Assembly (NCBI GenBank): GCA_009778235.1
Contig: WRKE01000290.1
Coordinates: 1-13,129, forward strand
From: Pseudomonadota bacterium
GTDB taxonomy: Bacteria; Desulfobacterota; Desulfobulbia; Desulfobulbales; Desulfobulbaceae
DNA: 13,129 nucleotides
Direction of reading: 5' to 3'
The translations under genes and the position numbers were made by a program. How positions within the stretch are numbered: position 1 is the stretch's first letter; the number at the start of each line of letters is the position of its first letter. Below the pieces are notes generated by a model. That model did not search any database, had not been told where the DNA came from, and saw nothing but the letters and a program-made list of their open reading frames with translations. Shown here piece after piece: positions 7,122-13,129 of this stretch.

Positions 7122-8243
7122 ATGGGTGTTGATAACGTCATTTTGTTGGAAGCGCTGGAGTGGTTTGACGAGAGCGGTCAGGAATTGCTGCACCGCCTGC
7201 CCGGGCAGGGATCGGGAGAGATCAAGTACGGGGCGCAACTGACAGTGCGTGAAAGCCAGGCCGCCATCCTGTTTTACAAGGGCAAGGCCTGCGATGCCTA
7301 CGGGCCGGGCCGTCATACCTTAAGGACCGGCAACATCCCGATCCTGACCAAGCTCCTTTCCGCGCCCTGGGGGATGGTCAGCCCGCTGCGGGCCGAGGTT
7401 TTTTTTGTTAACCTCAAGACCTTTCCTGACCTCAAGTGGGGCACCCAGGATCCCGTGGCGTTTCGTGACGCCGAACTGGGCCTGGTCCGCCTGCGTGCCC
7501 ACGGGGTGTTCAACATCCGCGTGGCCCAGCCGCTGCTGTTGATCAATACCCTGGCCGGCACCATGGGCCGATACACCACTGAGCAGGTGGAGGATTATCT
7601 GCGCCAGGTGATCGTCTCCCGTTTCAATGACTACCTGGGGGAACACCTCACCTCCTTGTTTGATCTGCCCGGCCGGTTCGACGATATCGCCGATGGGCTG
7701 GAAAAGATCCTGGCCCGCGATTTCTCCCGGCTCGGCCTGGCCCTGGCCGGTTTGTATGTGACCTCGATCACCCCGCCGGCCGAGGTGCAGCAGGCCATTG
7801 ACGACCGTGCCCGGATGAGTGTGATCAAGGACATGGATAAATTTGTCCGGATGAAGGCGGCCATGGCCATGGAAAAGGCGGCCGCCGCGGGCGGTGAGGC
7901 CGGAGCCGGGCTGGGGTTGGGGCTGGGCATGATGATGCCGGCCATGTTCGCCGGCCTTCAGCCGAACGCCGAGCGCAAGGGGGGCGTCCGGGAAGTGGCC
8001 TGCGCGGAATGCGACAATATGATTGCGGCCACTGCCCGTTTTTGTCCCTTTTGCGGCCATCAACAAGTCCTCAACCAGCAATGCTCCCATTGCGGCAACA
8101 ATTTGATGCCGGGTGTCAAATTCTGCCCACTTTGCGGTCATTCGGTGGATGAGCAGGCGCGCGAGCAATCCTGCCCGCATTGCCACACCGACAACCTGCC
8201 CGGCTCCCTGTTCTGTAACCGGTGCGGCGAACGGCTCGGATAA
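7122..8243 (+). CDS. SPFH-domain protein with three C-terminal zinc ribbons (YdjI/virion-core-like)
   Basis: The 373-residue product has an N-terminal SPFH (band-7/flotillin-type) domain at about 25-245, with the pattern typical of the bacterial YdjI-like group (GKACDAYGPGRHTL at 55-68, SPLRAEVFFVN at 87-97, ITPPAEVQQAIDDRARM at about 216-232). An Ala/Gly/Met-rich linker follows (about 245-285). The tail has three zinc ribbons of identical design, CxxC-10 residues-CxxC: Cys294/297/308/311, Cys321/324/335/338 and Cys351/354/365/368. There is no transmembrane helix or signal peptide. In Bacillus, related proteins are encoded with PspA and zinc-ribbon proteins in envelope-stress loci; a membrane-associated scaffold role is inferred from that. 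The next gene, 41 bases downstream, also encodes zinc ribbons and is probably its partner. No PspA gene is visible here. The triple ribbon is unusual and may be a protein-docking platform. Confidence 0.85.
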   Translation: MGVDNVILLEALEWFDESGQELLHRLPGQGSGEIKYGAQLTVRESQAAILFYKGKACDAYGPGRHTLRTGNIPILTKLLSAPWGMVSPLRAEVFFVNLKTFPDLKWGTQDPVAFRDAELGLVRLRAHGVFNIRVAQPLLLINTLAGTMGRYTTEQVEDYLRQVIVSRFNDYLGEHLTSLFDLPGRFDDIADGLEKILARDFSRLGLALAGLYVTSITPPAEVQQAIDDRARMSVIKDMDKFVRMKAAMAMEKAAAAGGEAGAGLGLGLGMMMPAMFAGLQPNAERKGGVREVACAECDNMIAATARFCPFCGHQQVLNQQCSHCGNNLMPGVKFCPLCGHSVDEQAREQSCPHCHTDNLPGSLFCNRCGERLG

Positions 8244-8284
8244 CGCACGGCCAGTCTCAAGAGATCAGGCGTGGGCGACCGGCA

Positions 8285-9520
8285 ATGACGATCCGGATTG
8301 AACAGAGTTGTCCCCAATGCGGGGCCGGGCTCGACTTCGTTGAAAACGACCATATCCTGACCTGCACCTATTGCGGCATCAAAAGCCTGCTTCAATGCGG
8401 CGGTCCGTTCCGCTATCTCCTGCCCATGGCCGGCAAGGCATCCACCGACGGCCATCTGCTGGCTCCGTATCTCCGGTTCAAGGGGACCATTTTCCTGGTG
8501 ACCGCCGACACCATCGAGCACCGGGTGGTCGATACCACCCAGGTGGCCAACCCGTCTCCCGGTCTGCCGCCTTCGTTGGGTCTGCGCCCCCAGGCCATGC
8601 CTCTGATCCGGGTCACCCCTGAAGGAGGCAATCTTTTTTTGCCCCAAACCCTCAAGAGCGGCGCCATTGTCGAGAAAGCGGCGGCAGTGAGCAATCTGGC
8701 GCCGGCGGGTGATATTTTCTATCACCGGGCCTATATCGGCGAACATTTAAGCTATATCTATCTGCCGTTGGTGATCAAGAAGCAGGGGATCTACGACGGG
8801 GTGAACAGTCAACGGCTGATTGGACTTGACGAAACCGGGGGCGACAGCCTGGACGGCAAACCGTTTGACCAGGCCTGGCGGATTCGGTTTGAGGCCACCC
8901 TCTGCCCCCAATGCGGTGCCGGGCTTTCGGGGACCGGTGACTGCCAGGTCATGACCTGCGCCAATTGCGCCTCTGCCTGGGAGATCGGTCCCGCTGGCAT
9001 GTCTGGTGTGGATTGGCAGCTCCAGCCGGCCGGGGAAGGGGCGGATCTCTTCTTGCCGTTCTGGCAGATATCCGCCCAAATCCCGGCCCTGCGCATCGCC
9101 AGCTTCGCCGATTTCGTGGTTCGCACCAATCAACCTTTCCTGCCCCGGCCGCAGTGGGGCGATAGAGCCATGAGCGTCTGGGTTCCCGCGATTCGACTGC
9201 GGCCCAAGGCCTTCCTCCAGGTCGGTCGACAGGCCACCTTGCGGCAATGGCGGCTCTCGCCTGTTCCGGCCAAGGTGCGGCCGGACCTGTTCCCGGTAAC
9301 CCTGCCGTCCTCGGAGGCTCGGCAGGCGGTCAAGCTGATCCTCGCCGCGTCCGCCGCCAGCCCGCGCCGGATTTTCCCTCTGCTGCCCCAGGTCCGGCTG
9401 GCCGAGATGACCATCAGGCTGGTGTACCTGCCCTTTATCGATCGCGGTCACGACTGGGTTCAGCCGGAAACAGACCTGGCCGTCGACAAGCATATCCTCG
9501 GGTTCAGCCGCTCACTCTAG
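8285..9520 (+). CDS. Zinc-ribbon protein with duplicated beta-rich modules, partner of the SPFH protein
   Basis: The 411-residue product has two zinc ribbons far apart: CPQCG...CTYCG (Cys9, 12, 27, 30) and CPQCG...CANC (Cys207, 210, 225, 228). Both begin CPQCGAGL, so the protein looks like a tandem duplication. Each ribbon is followed by a strand-rich region with a recurring proline-aromatic motif: APYLRFKG (60-67), YLPLVIKKQG (159-168), FLPFWQIS (256-263), YLPFIDRGHD (381-390). No membrane helix or signal peptide is present. It resembles the zinc-ribbon proteins encoded beside SPFH/PspA-type genes (YdjG-like), but I cannot assign an activity. The start is ATG 8285; no good ribosome binding site precedes it, so translation may depend on the SPFH gene 41 bases upstream. 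The frame continues upstream to 8222 inside that gene without a better start. Confidence 0.8.
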   Translation: MTIRIEQSCPQCGAGLDFVENDHILTCTYCGIKSLLQCGGPFRYLLPMAGKASTDGHLLAPYLRFKGTIFLVTADTIEHRVVDTTQVANPSPGLPPSLGLRPQAMPLIRVTPEGGNLFLPQTLKSGAIVEKAAAVSNLAPAGDIFYHRAYIGEHLSYIYLPLVIKKQGIYDGVNSQRLIGLDETGGDSLDGKPFDQAWRIRFEATLCPQCGAGLSGTGDCQVMTCANCASAWEIGPAGMSGVDWQLQPAGEGADLFLPFWQISAQIPALRIASFADFVVRTNQPFLPRPQWGDRAMSVWVPAIRLRPKAFLQVGRQATLRQWRLSPVPAKVRPDLFPVTLPSSEARQAVKLILAASAASPRRIFPLLPQVRLAEMTIRLVYLPFIDRGHDWVQPETDLAVDKHILGFSRSL

Positions 9521-9522
9521 TT

Positions 9523-9551
9523 TTGACAGTCACCCGGCCCCGTGGTACAGC
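9523..9551 (+). promoter_or_regulatory. Candidate promoter for the deaminase-radical SAM pair
   Basis: A perfect -35 TTGACA (9523-9528) lies three bases after the upstream stop codon, then a 17-base spacer and -10 TACAGC (9546-9551) preceded by TG at 9543-9544, an extended -10 arrangement. The -10 hexamer itself matches at only three of six positions. It gives a leader of about 41 bases. Confidence 0.5.
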
Positions 9552-9598
9552 TTGAAGGCCAGCCTTTTGGGCACGTTTTCATATTGGAATCTGGTCAG

Positions 9599-10117
9599 AT
9601 GATGAGTGAACACGAACAGTGGATGCGGATGGCCTTGGCTGAGGCCCGGCAGGCCTTGGCCGCGGGGGAATTCCCGGTTGGATGCGTCATGGTCGCCGCT
9701 GGACGAATTGTTGCCCAAGGCCGGCGGTGTAACAGCATCGAGGGGAGCAGGAACGAGATCGATCATGCCGAGGTGGTCACCCTGCGACGGCTGATCGCCG
9801 ACCAGCCGGGCCTGGATCTCGGTACGGTGACGGTCTACACCACTTTGGAACCCTGCCTGATGTGTTATGCCACCATGCTGCTGTCCGGCATCCGCACCTT
9901 TGTCTGGGCCTATGAAGATGTGATGGGCGGCGGCGCCAACCTGCCGCTGTCCGTGCTCAATCCCTTGTATGCCCAGATGCGGGTTTTTTTGTTTGACCGG
10001 GTGCTGCGCGGGGAGAGCTTGCGGCTGTTTCAGGAATTTTTTGATATCGGCACCTATTGGCAGGACAGTTTGCTGGCCCGCTACACCATGGCCCAGACCG
10101 TCGAGGCGACCCGATGA
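9599..10117 (+). CDS. TadA-like nucleoside/tRNA deaminase-fold protein
   Basis: The 172-residue zinc-dependent deaminase has the catalytic HAE motif (His56, Glu58) and PCxxC (Pro85, Cys86, Cys89), which bind zinc and activate water, plus a FPVGCVMV strand (25-32) equivalent to the EVPVGAVLV strand of TadA. The region after PCxxC departs from TadA: the DxKTGAAGSL segment is replaced by EDVMGGGANLPLSVLN (106-121), and the residues before HAE read NEID rather than DPTA. A guanine/adenine/cytosine or nucleoside substrate is therefore as likely as tRNA adenosine-34. ATG 9599 (next ATG 9602) is preceded by a weak GGAA at nine bases; a GTG at 9542 lies inside the candidate promoter. The stop overlaps the next start as ATGA (10114-10117), so it is translationally coupled to the radical SAM gene. 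Family confident, substrate unknown. Confidence 0.85.
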   Translation: MMSEHEQWMRMALAEARQALAAGEFPVGCVMVAAGRIVAQGRRCNSIEGSRNEIDHAEVVTLRRLIADQPGLDLGTVTVYTTLEPCLMCYATMLLSGIRTFVWAYEDVMGGGANLPLSVLNPLYAQMRVFLFDRVLRGESLRLFQEFFDIGTYWQDSLLARYTMAQTVEATR

Positions 10118-11136
10118 CCACCGTGCCGACCGCCCGTACCGTGGGATTTAAGCCGGGTGAACGCAATATCTTCTTCCATATCCTCACCGCCTGCAACCTG
10201 GCCTGCCGGCATTGCTACATCAACCCCGGCCAACACGGCACCGCCACCCTGCCGCTGGCCACTGTCCGCCAAACCCTGCAATTGTTCGCCCGGCCCGAAC
10301 AGCAGACCAATCTCATCCTGTTGGGCGGCGAGCCCACCCTGCATCCCGAACTGCCGGCCATTATCCGGGCGGCCAAATCGATGCGGTACGCGGTGACCGT
10401 GGATACCAACGGCTACCTCTTCCATGACCTGCTCGACCAGGTCAGTGCCCGGGAGCTGGATTACCTGAGCTTCAGCCTCGACGGGCCGGATGCGGCGGTC
10501 AACGATCCGATCCGGGGAGATGGGGTGTTTGCGGTTTGTACTGAAAACATTCGCCGGGCAGTGGACCGCGGCTTCAATACCAGTTTGATCTATACCGTGT
10601 CCAGCCTCAATATCGGCCACCTGCACCGCATGCCCGCCTTGCTGGCCGAGTTGGGGGTCCGCCGCTTCTTTATCCAGGTGATCGGCCTGCGCGGCAACCC
10701 GGTGCTCAACCGGCCGGCGTCCGGAGAGGCCTGGCAGGTCGCGCCCGAACAGTGGTTGGCCATCGTGCCCGAGGTCGCCGTAGCTGCGGCCCGCCTGGGC
10801 ATCCACGTCATCTATCCCAAGGTGTATCTCGATATTGAGGAGAGCTTCCAGTGCGCAGGGGTGGTGGCCGATAATTTTTTTATTTTTCCCAATGGCCGGG
10901 TGTATCGGTGCCCCTTGTGCGAAGATCACCCCATCCACGGCCATCAGCTTGAGGGCGGTCGGCTCATCCGCCGGGAAGGTCTCACCGAGGAGCGTTTTTT
11001 TCCGCTCAACATCCCCGAAGGCTGTGTGATGAACAAGCTGCTCCAGCCCGACAATATCCAGTACCATCCAGACCACACGCCCATCCATCGCATTTCCTGC
11101 TGCCTGCTCAAACAGGAGATCGTCCCGATTTCCTGA
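10114..11136 (+). CDS. Radical SAM protein with C-terminal auxiliary cysteine cluster
   Basis: The 340-residue product has the radical SAM motif CNLACRHC (Cys27, 31, 34), which binds the 4Fe-4S cluster that cleaves S-adenosylmethionine, followed by GGEPTLHPE (71-79) and the VDTNGYL and LSFSLDGPD strands (95-125) of the partial TIM barrel. The C-terminal third carries Cys247, RCPLC (Cys266, Cys269), Cys304 and CC (329-330), a SPASM/twitch-like set able to hold an extra iron-sulfur cluster. SPASM enzymes often modify peptides or proteins, but no precursor peptide is encoded nearby. The start is ATG 10114, four bases before the end of the deaminase gene; the open frame to 10057 adds residues from inside that gene. 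Coupling suggests the two act on the same substrate or pathway. The gene ends 92 bases before the convergent tatC stop, with no clear terminator. Class firm, reaction unknown. Confidence 0.88.
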   Translation: MTTVPTARTVGFKPGERNIFFHILTACNLACRHCYINPGQHGTATLPLATVRQTLQLFARPEQQTNLILLGGEPTLHPELPAIIRAAKSMRYAVTVDTNGYLFHDLLDQVSARELDYLSFSLDGPDAAVNDPIRGDGVFAVCTENIRRAVDRGFNTSLIYTVSSLNIGHLHRMPALLAELGVRRFFIQVIGLRGNPVLNRPASGEAWQVAPEQWLAIVPEVAVAAARLGIHVIYPKVYLDIEESFQCAGVVADNFFIFPNGRVYRCPLCEDHPIHGHQLEGGRLIRREGLTEERFFPLNIPEGCVMNKLLQPDNIQYHPDHTPIHRISCCLLKQEIVPIS

Positions 11137-11228
11137 ACCGGGTCTTACCAATTCCGTGTTTTATCTCCATGGGCATAGAGTGGTGAAGGCCGAGGGGCGG
11201 GAGGATAGGGGCAAGGCGCGGGCTTTTA

Positions 11229-11975
11229 TCAGGCAGTCCCTTGATCGGGCAGGTTGTTTCGTTGGGTGCTGAAGATGCGGCAGGCCACGATGCCGGTTTC
11301 GTACAGGGCGAAAAGGGGCAGGGCAAGCAGGGCGGTGGCGGTGATTTCTCCGGAGGCCAACAGAAAGGAGAGAACCGCGATGGCGATATAAAACGGGATG
11401 CGTTTTTGGCGGAAGTGATCGCGGTTAAGCAGGCCTGCCCGGGTGGCCATCACCATCAGGAAGGGAATCTCGAAGGCTATGCCGAAGGCCAGGGCCATGC
11501 GGGCGGTAAAGGTGAGGTACAGGCCGAGCTTGAGCATCGGTTGCAAGGTGGGCGAGGCGTAACCCATGAAAAAATGGAGCATCCGGGGCAGGGCGACGAA
11601 GAAGGCGAAGGCCGCGCCCGCCAGGAAAAGCAGCGAGGCCCAGAGGGTAATGGTCCGCACCGTCCGTTTTTCGCGCTCAAGCAGACCTGGTGCGACGAAA
11701 AGCCACACCTGGTACAACAGGTAGGGAAAGGCGACGATTACGCCAACCAGCAGAGAAAGCTTGATATAGGTGAGAAAGGCGTCGGTGAGCTTGGTGTAGA
11801 CCATCTTGCCCACCTGGGGATAGGCAAGATGAAGCGGCCGCATGCACCATGCGGTGATCTCATCCTTAAAGAGATAGGCTGCCGCGCTGGTCAACAGGAT
11901 CGCCACACAGCAGCAGATGAGCCGCCGGCGCAGCTCCGCCTGGTGGGGGGCGAACTGTTCCAGGATCGCGATCAT
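11229..11975 (-). CDS. tatC: Twin-arginine translocase subunit TatC
   Basis: The 248-residue polytopic membrane protein is the signal-peptide receptor of the Tat pathway, which exports folded, often cofactor-containing proteins such as periplasmic hydrogenases and formate dehydrogenases. About six hydrophobic segments are visible. Conserved elements include the N-terminal HxxELRRRL (11-19, Glu14), FPYLLYQVWLFVAPGL (83-98) with the following EREKR, FGIAFEIP (164-171, Glu169) and the SGEITATALLALP segment (208-220). The length fits the family. The ATG (11975) overlaps the tatB stop as ATGA (11972-11975), so TatB and TatC are translationally coupled. The C-terminus is short and polar. No terminator was recognised between it and the convergent radical SAM gene. 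Confidence 0.96.
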   Translation of the reverse strand: MIAILEQFAPHQAELRRRLICCCVAILLTSAAAYLFKDEITAWCMRPLHLAYPQVGKMVYTKLTDAFLTYIKLSLLVGVIVAFPYLLYQVWLFVAPGLLEREKRTVRTITLWASLLFLAGAAFAFFVALPRMLHFFMGYASPTLQPMLKLGLYLTFTARMALAFGIAFEIPFLMVMATRAGLLNRDHFRQKRIPFYIAIAVLSFLLASGEITATALLALPLFALYETGIVACRIFSTQRNNLPDQGTA

Positions 11976-12424
11976 GGTGTCTGGGCACTGTCCCCGGCTG
12001 GTTTGGGGGCAACTTCGGCGGGCGGATACAGCTCTTCCTGTTGGTCAGCGGCTGGGGCTGGCGCCGGCGGATCATCGTCCTGCTCTCCCAGTTCAGCCGC
12101 AATGGCCCGGGCTTCGGGTTCCACGTCGATGATCGGCTCCTTTTCCTGCGGCGTAGCCGGCCCGGTCGTGGGCCGCCACGCCGCCAGATCGGTATCGATC
12201 AATTGGGTCCGCAGCTCATCGGCGGTTTGATGCAAATCACGCCGAATGGCGTTCAGATCTTCGTCTTCCTGGGTCAGGCTCTCCTTGACCTGATTGAGTG
12301 TTTTCTTCATTTCCATCAGGCCCTTTGCCAACGAGCGGGCCAGACCAGGCAGTTTGTCCGGACCGACCACGATCAAGGCCACCGCAAGGATGACGATCAT
12401 TTCCGGGAGACCTATTCCAAACAT
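11972..12424 (-). CDS. tatB: Sec-independent translocase protein TatB (TatA/B family)
   Basis: The 150-residue product begins MFGIGLPEMI and has one N-terminal membrane helix (about 6-20), a GP hinge (21-22), and an amphipathic helix (about 25-45). The GP hinge is typical of TatB rather than the FG hinge of TatA. The second half is an acidic, proline- and alanine-rich tail (about 90-150). It should sit in the inner membrane with TatC and form the signal-peptide binding complex. ATG 12424 is chosen because the conserved domain starts there; the open frame to 12745 runs into the ygbA-like gene. No strong ribosome binding site is seen. It lies 80 bases downstream of the ygbA-like gene and overlaps tatC. 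No separate tatA is present here, so TatA is encoded elsewhere or this protein does both jobs. Confidence 0.9.
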   Translation of the reverse strand: MFGIGLPEMIVILAVALIVVGPDKLPGLARSLAKGLMEMKKTLNQVKESLTQEDEDLNAIRRDLHQTADELRTQLIDTDLAAWRPTTGPATPQEKEPIIDVEPEARAIAAELGEQDDDPPAPAPAADQQEELYPPAEVAPKPAGDSAQTP

Positions 12425-12504
12425 GGCGAGTACCAGGGGTAAGTTGAACTGAAGGGCTGACGGGCCGTTGCAGCCGAAAAGTTTACGGGATTTGACCTTT
12501 GGTG

Positions 12505-12858
12505 TCAAGTGGGGCCGGATTCCTGCTTGCGGCGGGGTTGGCGCAGACCGTCCACCAGGTGGAGCAGGGCGAGCACCGGGTGGGAGAAGAGCAGGCGCCA
12601 TCTGCTGTGGAACATTACCTGACGAATCTGCTCGCGCCGGTTGGGCGCATAACAATGGATCAGACATTTGCCGCAAGTGGATTTGTGCTCCTGGAAGGGG
12701 CAATGGTGCAGCCGTTTCAGGGCATAGGCCAGCAATTGACGGCAAGGCTCACACGGTCCGGACAAGGTGCGGTGATGGTCTCGGCAGTATTTGCTGATCA
12801 TCAGTTCCACGGTTCGGGCTTCGCGCCGCATTCGGGGCGAAGAGAAGGTGTCTGGCAT
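12505..12858 (-). CDS. YgbA family (nitrous oxide-stimulated promoter family) protein
   Basis: The 117-residue cysteine-rich cytoplasmic protein matches the E. coli YgbA family in order and spacing of motifs: TVELMISKYCRDHH (16-29), CEPC (36-39), LAYALKRLHHCPF (43-55), CGKCLIHCY (62-70), NRREQIRQVM (73-82) and HPVLALLHLVDGL (93-105). Seven cysteines (25, 36, 39, 53, 62, 65, 69) suggest metal or iron-sulfur binding. In enterobacteria, ygbA belongs to the nitric-oxide stress regulon; the biochemical role is poorly defined. ATG 12858 gives the family length; neither it nor the ATG ten codons in has a clear ribosome binding site. Three palindromes lie 43-84 bases upstream. It is 80 bases upstream of tatB on the same strand and could be cotranscribed with it. 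Confidence 0.88.
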   Translation of the reverse strand: MPDTFSSPRMRREARTVELMISKYCRDHHRTLSGPCEPCRQLLAYALKRLHHCPFQEHKSTCGKCLIHCYAPNRREQIRQVMFHSRWRLLFSHPVLALLHLVDGLRQPRRKQESGPT

Positions 12859-12901
12859 TGATTTTCAAGGAGTAGAGGGGCGGAATAAAATGGACCTGTG
12901 C

Positions 12902-12941
12902 GGTACTGTACCACAATTGTCCATAGGTTCCATTGACAATG
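12902..12941 (-). promoter_or_regulatory. Cluster of palindromes upstream of the ygbA-like gene
   Basis: Three perfect short palindromes lie within 40 bases: GGTACTGTACC (12902-12912), ACAATTGT (12913-12920) and CATTGACAATG (12931-12941). ATTGTC (12916-12921) and GACAAT (12935-12940) also form a 6-base inverted repeat. The placement suits operator sites for a regulator of the ygbA-like gene. ATTGT/ACAAT half-sites recall the FNR/CRP superfamily, but I see no exact consensus. Confidence 0.4.
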
Positions 12942-13129
12942 CGCATCAGCGGGGCTTGGTTGCGCGAATGTCACCAAAAGGAAGCGGTCGCGGAATTTTG
13001 CCGTTACCTAATCGTAGCGCTTCGTCGTGTTCTTGGGGGTTCGGCAAGGTCCATGGGGCTGAAGTTGCCTCATTGTCTTGTCTGGTATGCGGTTTGCTTT
13101 AGTCATGGCATCGGCAAGGGGGCAAGAAG
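12942..13129. other. Window end with no recognisable gene
   Basis: No frame here has a supported start or family resemblance. A minus-strand frame open to the window edge (13127-13008, stop TAG) could be the tail of a gene beyond the window but is too short and featureless to call. No tRNA or repeat was recognised. Confidence 0.35.

Noticed and set aside
7320..8186. Long minus-strand frame opposite the SPFH gene (also 8747-9493 and 5519-6370 opposite their neighbours)
   Set aside because: These histidine/glycine/glutamine-rich translations are typical antisense shadows; none has a ribosome binding site or recognisable domain.
10081..11151. Long minus-strand frame opposite the radical SAM gene
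   Set aside because: It is a shadow of the radical SAM coding strand in GC-rich DNA, with no start signals or family motifs; the + strand frame has clear catalytic motifs.
11241..12230. Long + strand frame opposite tatC and tatB
   Set aside because: The Gly/Gln/Glu-rich translation mirrors the hydrophobic codons of TatC; the minus strand has well-conserved Tat motifs.
12962..12976. Minus-strand GG-N10-GC arrangement upstream of the ygbA-like gene
   Set aside because: The invariant GG and GC are correctly spaced, but the rest of both elements (no TGGCAC, no TTGC) does not match a sigma-54 promoter.
12791..13102. + strand frame crossing the ygbA-like upstream region
   Set aside because: It starts inside the ygbA-like gene on the opposite strand, has no properly spaced ribosome binding site and shows no family resemblance.
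13008..13127. Minus-strand frame open to the window edge
   Set aside because: Only about 40 codons are visible, with no motif; it may be the tail of a gene outside the window but cannot be supported.

Overview
The window looks like chromosomal core-plus-accessory sequence from a GC-rich anaerobe, most probably a sulfate-reducing member of the Desulfobacterota (a Desulfobulbus-like organism). This is an inference from four things: an ATP sulfurylase with a CxxC...CPH zinc-type motif, a sensor kinase carrying a c-type heme motif outside the membrane, a YgbA-family nitrosative-stress protein, and the general base composition. I see no insertion sequences, CRISPR arrays, tRNA or rRNA genes, or phage genes.

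Layout, left to right. 1-765 (+) is the C-terminal part of ATP sulfurylase (sat), closed by a strong intrinsic terminator at 801-832. aroB (3-dehydroquinate synthase, +) follows at 888-1967. Convergent to it is a two-component pair on the minus strand: a periplasmic heme-binding sensor histidine kinase (4934-3351) and a sigma-54-dependent response regulator (3354-2011), joined by a 4-base ATGA overlap. A 365-base divergent intergenic region separates the kinase from a + strand gene (5300-6532) whose product resembles the eukaryotic bifunctional 6-phosphofructo-2-kinase/fructose-2,6-bisphosphatase. A short uncharacterised minus-strand gene (6949-6599) comes next.

The accessory heart of the window is a run of four + strand genes. 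First is an SPFH-domain protein with three C-terminal zinc ribbons (7122-8243). Second is a protein with two widely spaced zinc ribbons and duplicated beta-rich segments (8285-9520). Third is a TadA-like cytidine/adenosine-deaminase-fold protein (9599-10117). Fourth is a radical SAM protein with extra C-terminal cysteines (10114-11136). The last two overlap by ATGA and have their own candidate promoter at 9523-9551, so they probably form one functional pair. The SPFH/zinc-ribbon pair resembles membrane-stress proteins that go with PspA-type systems in other bacteria.

The right end is on the minus strand: a YgbA-family (nitrous-oxide-stimulated promoter family) cysteine-rich protein (12858-12505), tatB (12424-11972) and tatC (11975-11229). 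tatB and tatC share an ATGA overlap. Three short palindromes at 12902-12941 lie upstream of the ygbA-like gene and are candidate operators. The last ~190 bases hold nothing I can identify.

The most notable items are the PFK-2/FBPase-2-like enzyme in a bacterium, the translationally coupled deaminase-radical SAM pair, and the SPFH/zinc-ribbon pair beside it. Their functions are not settled by sequence alone.
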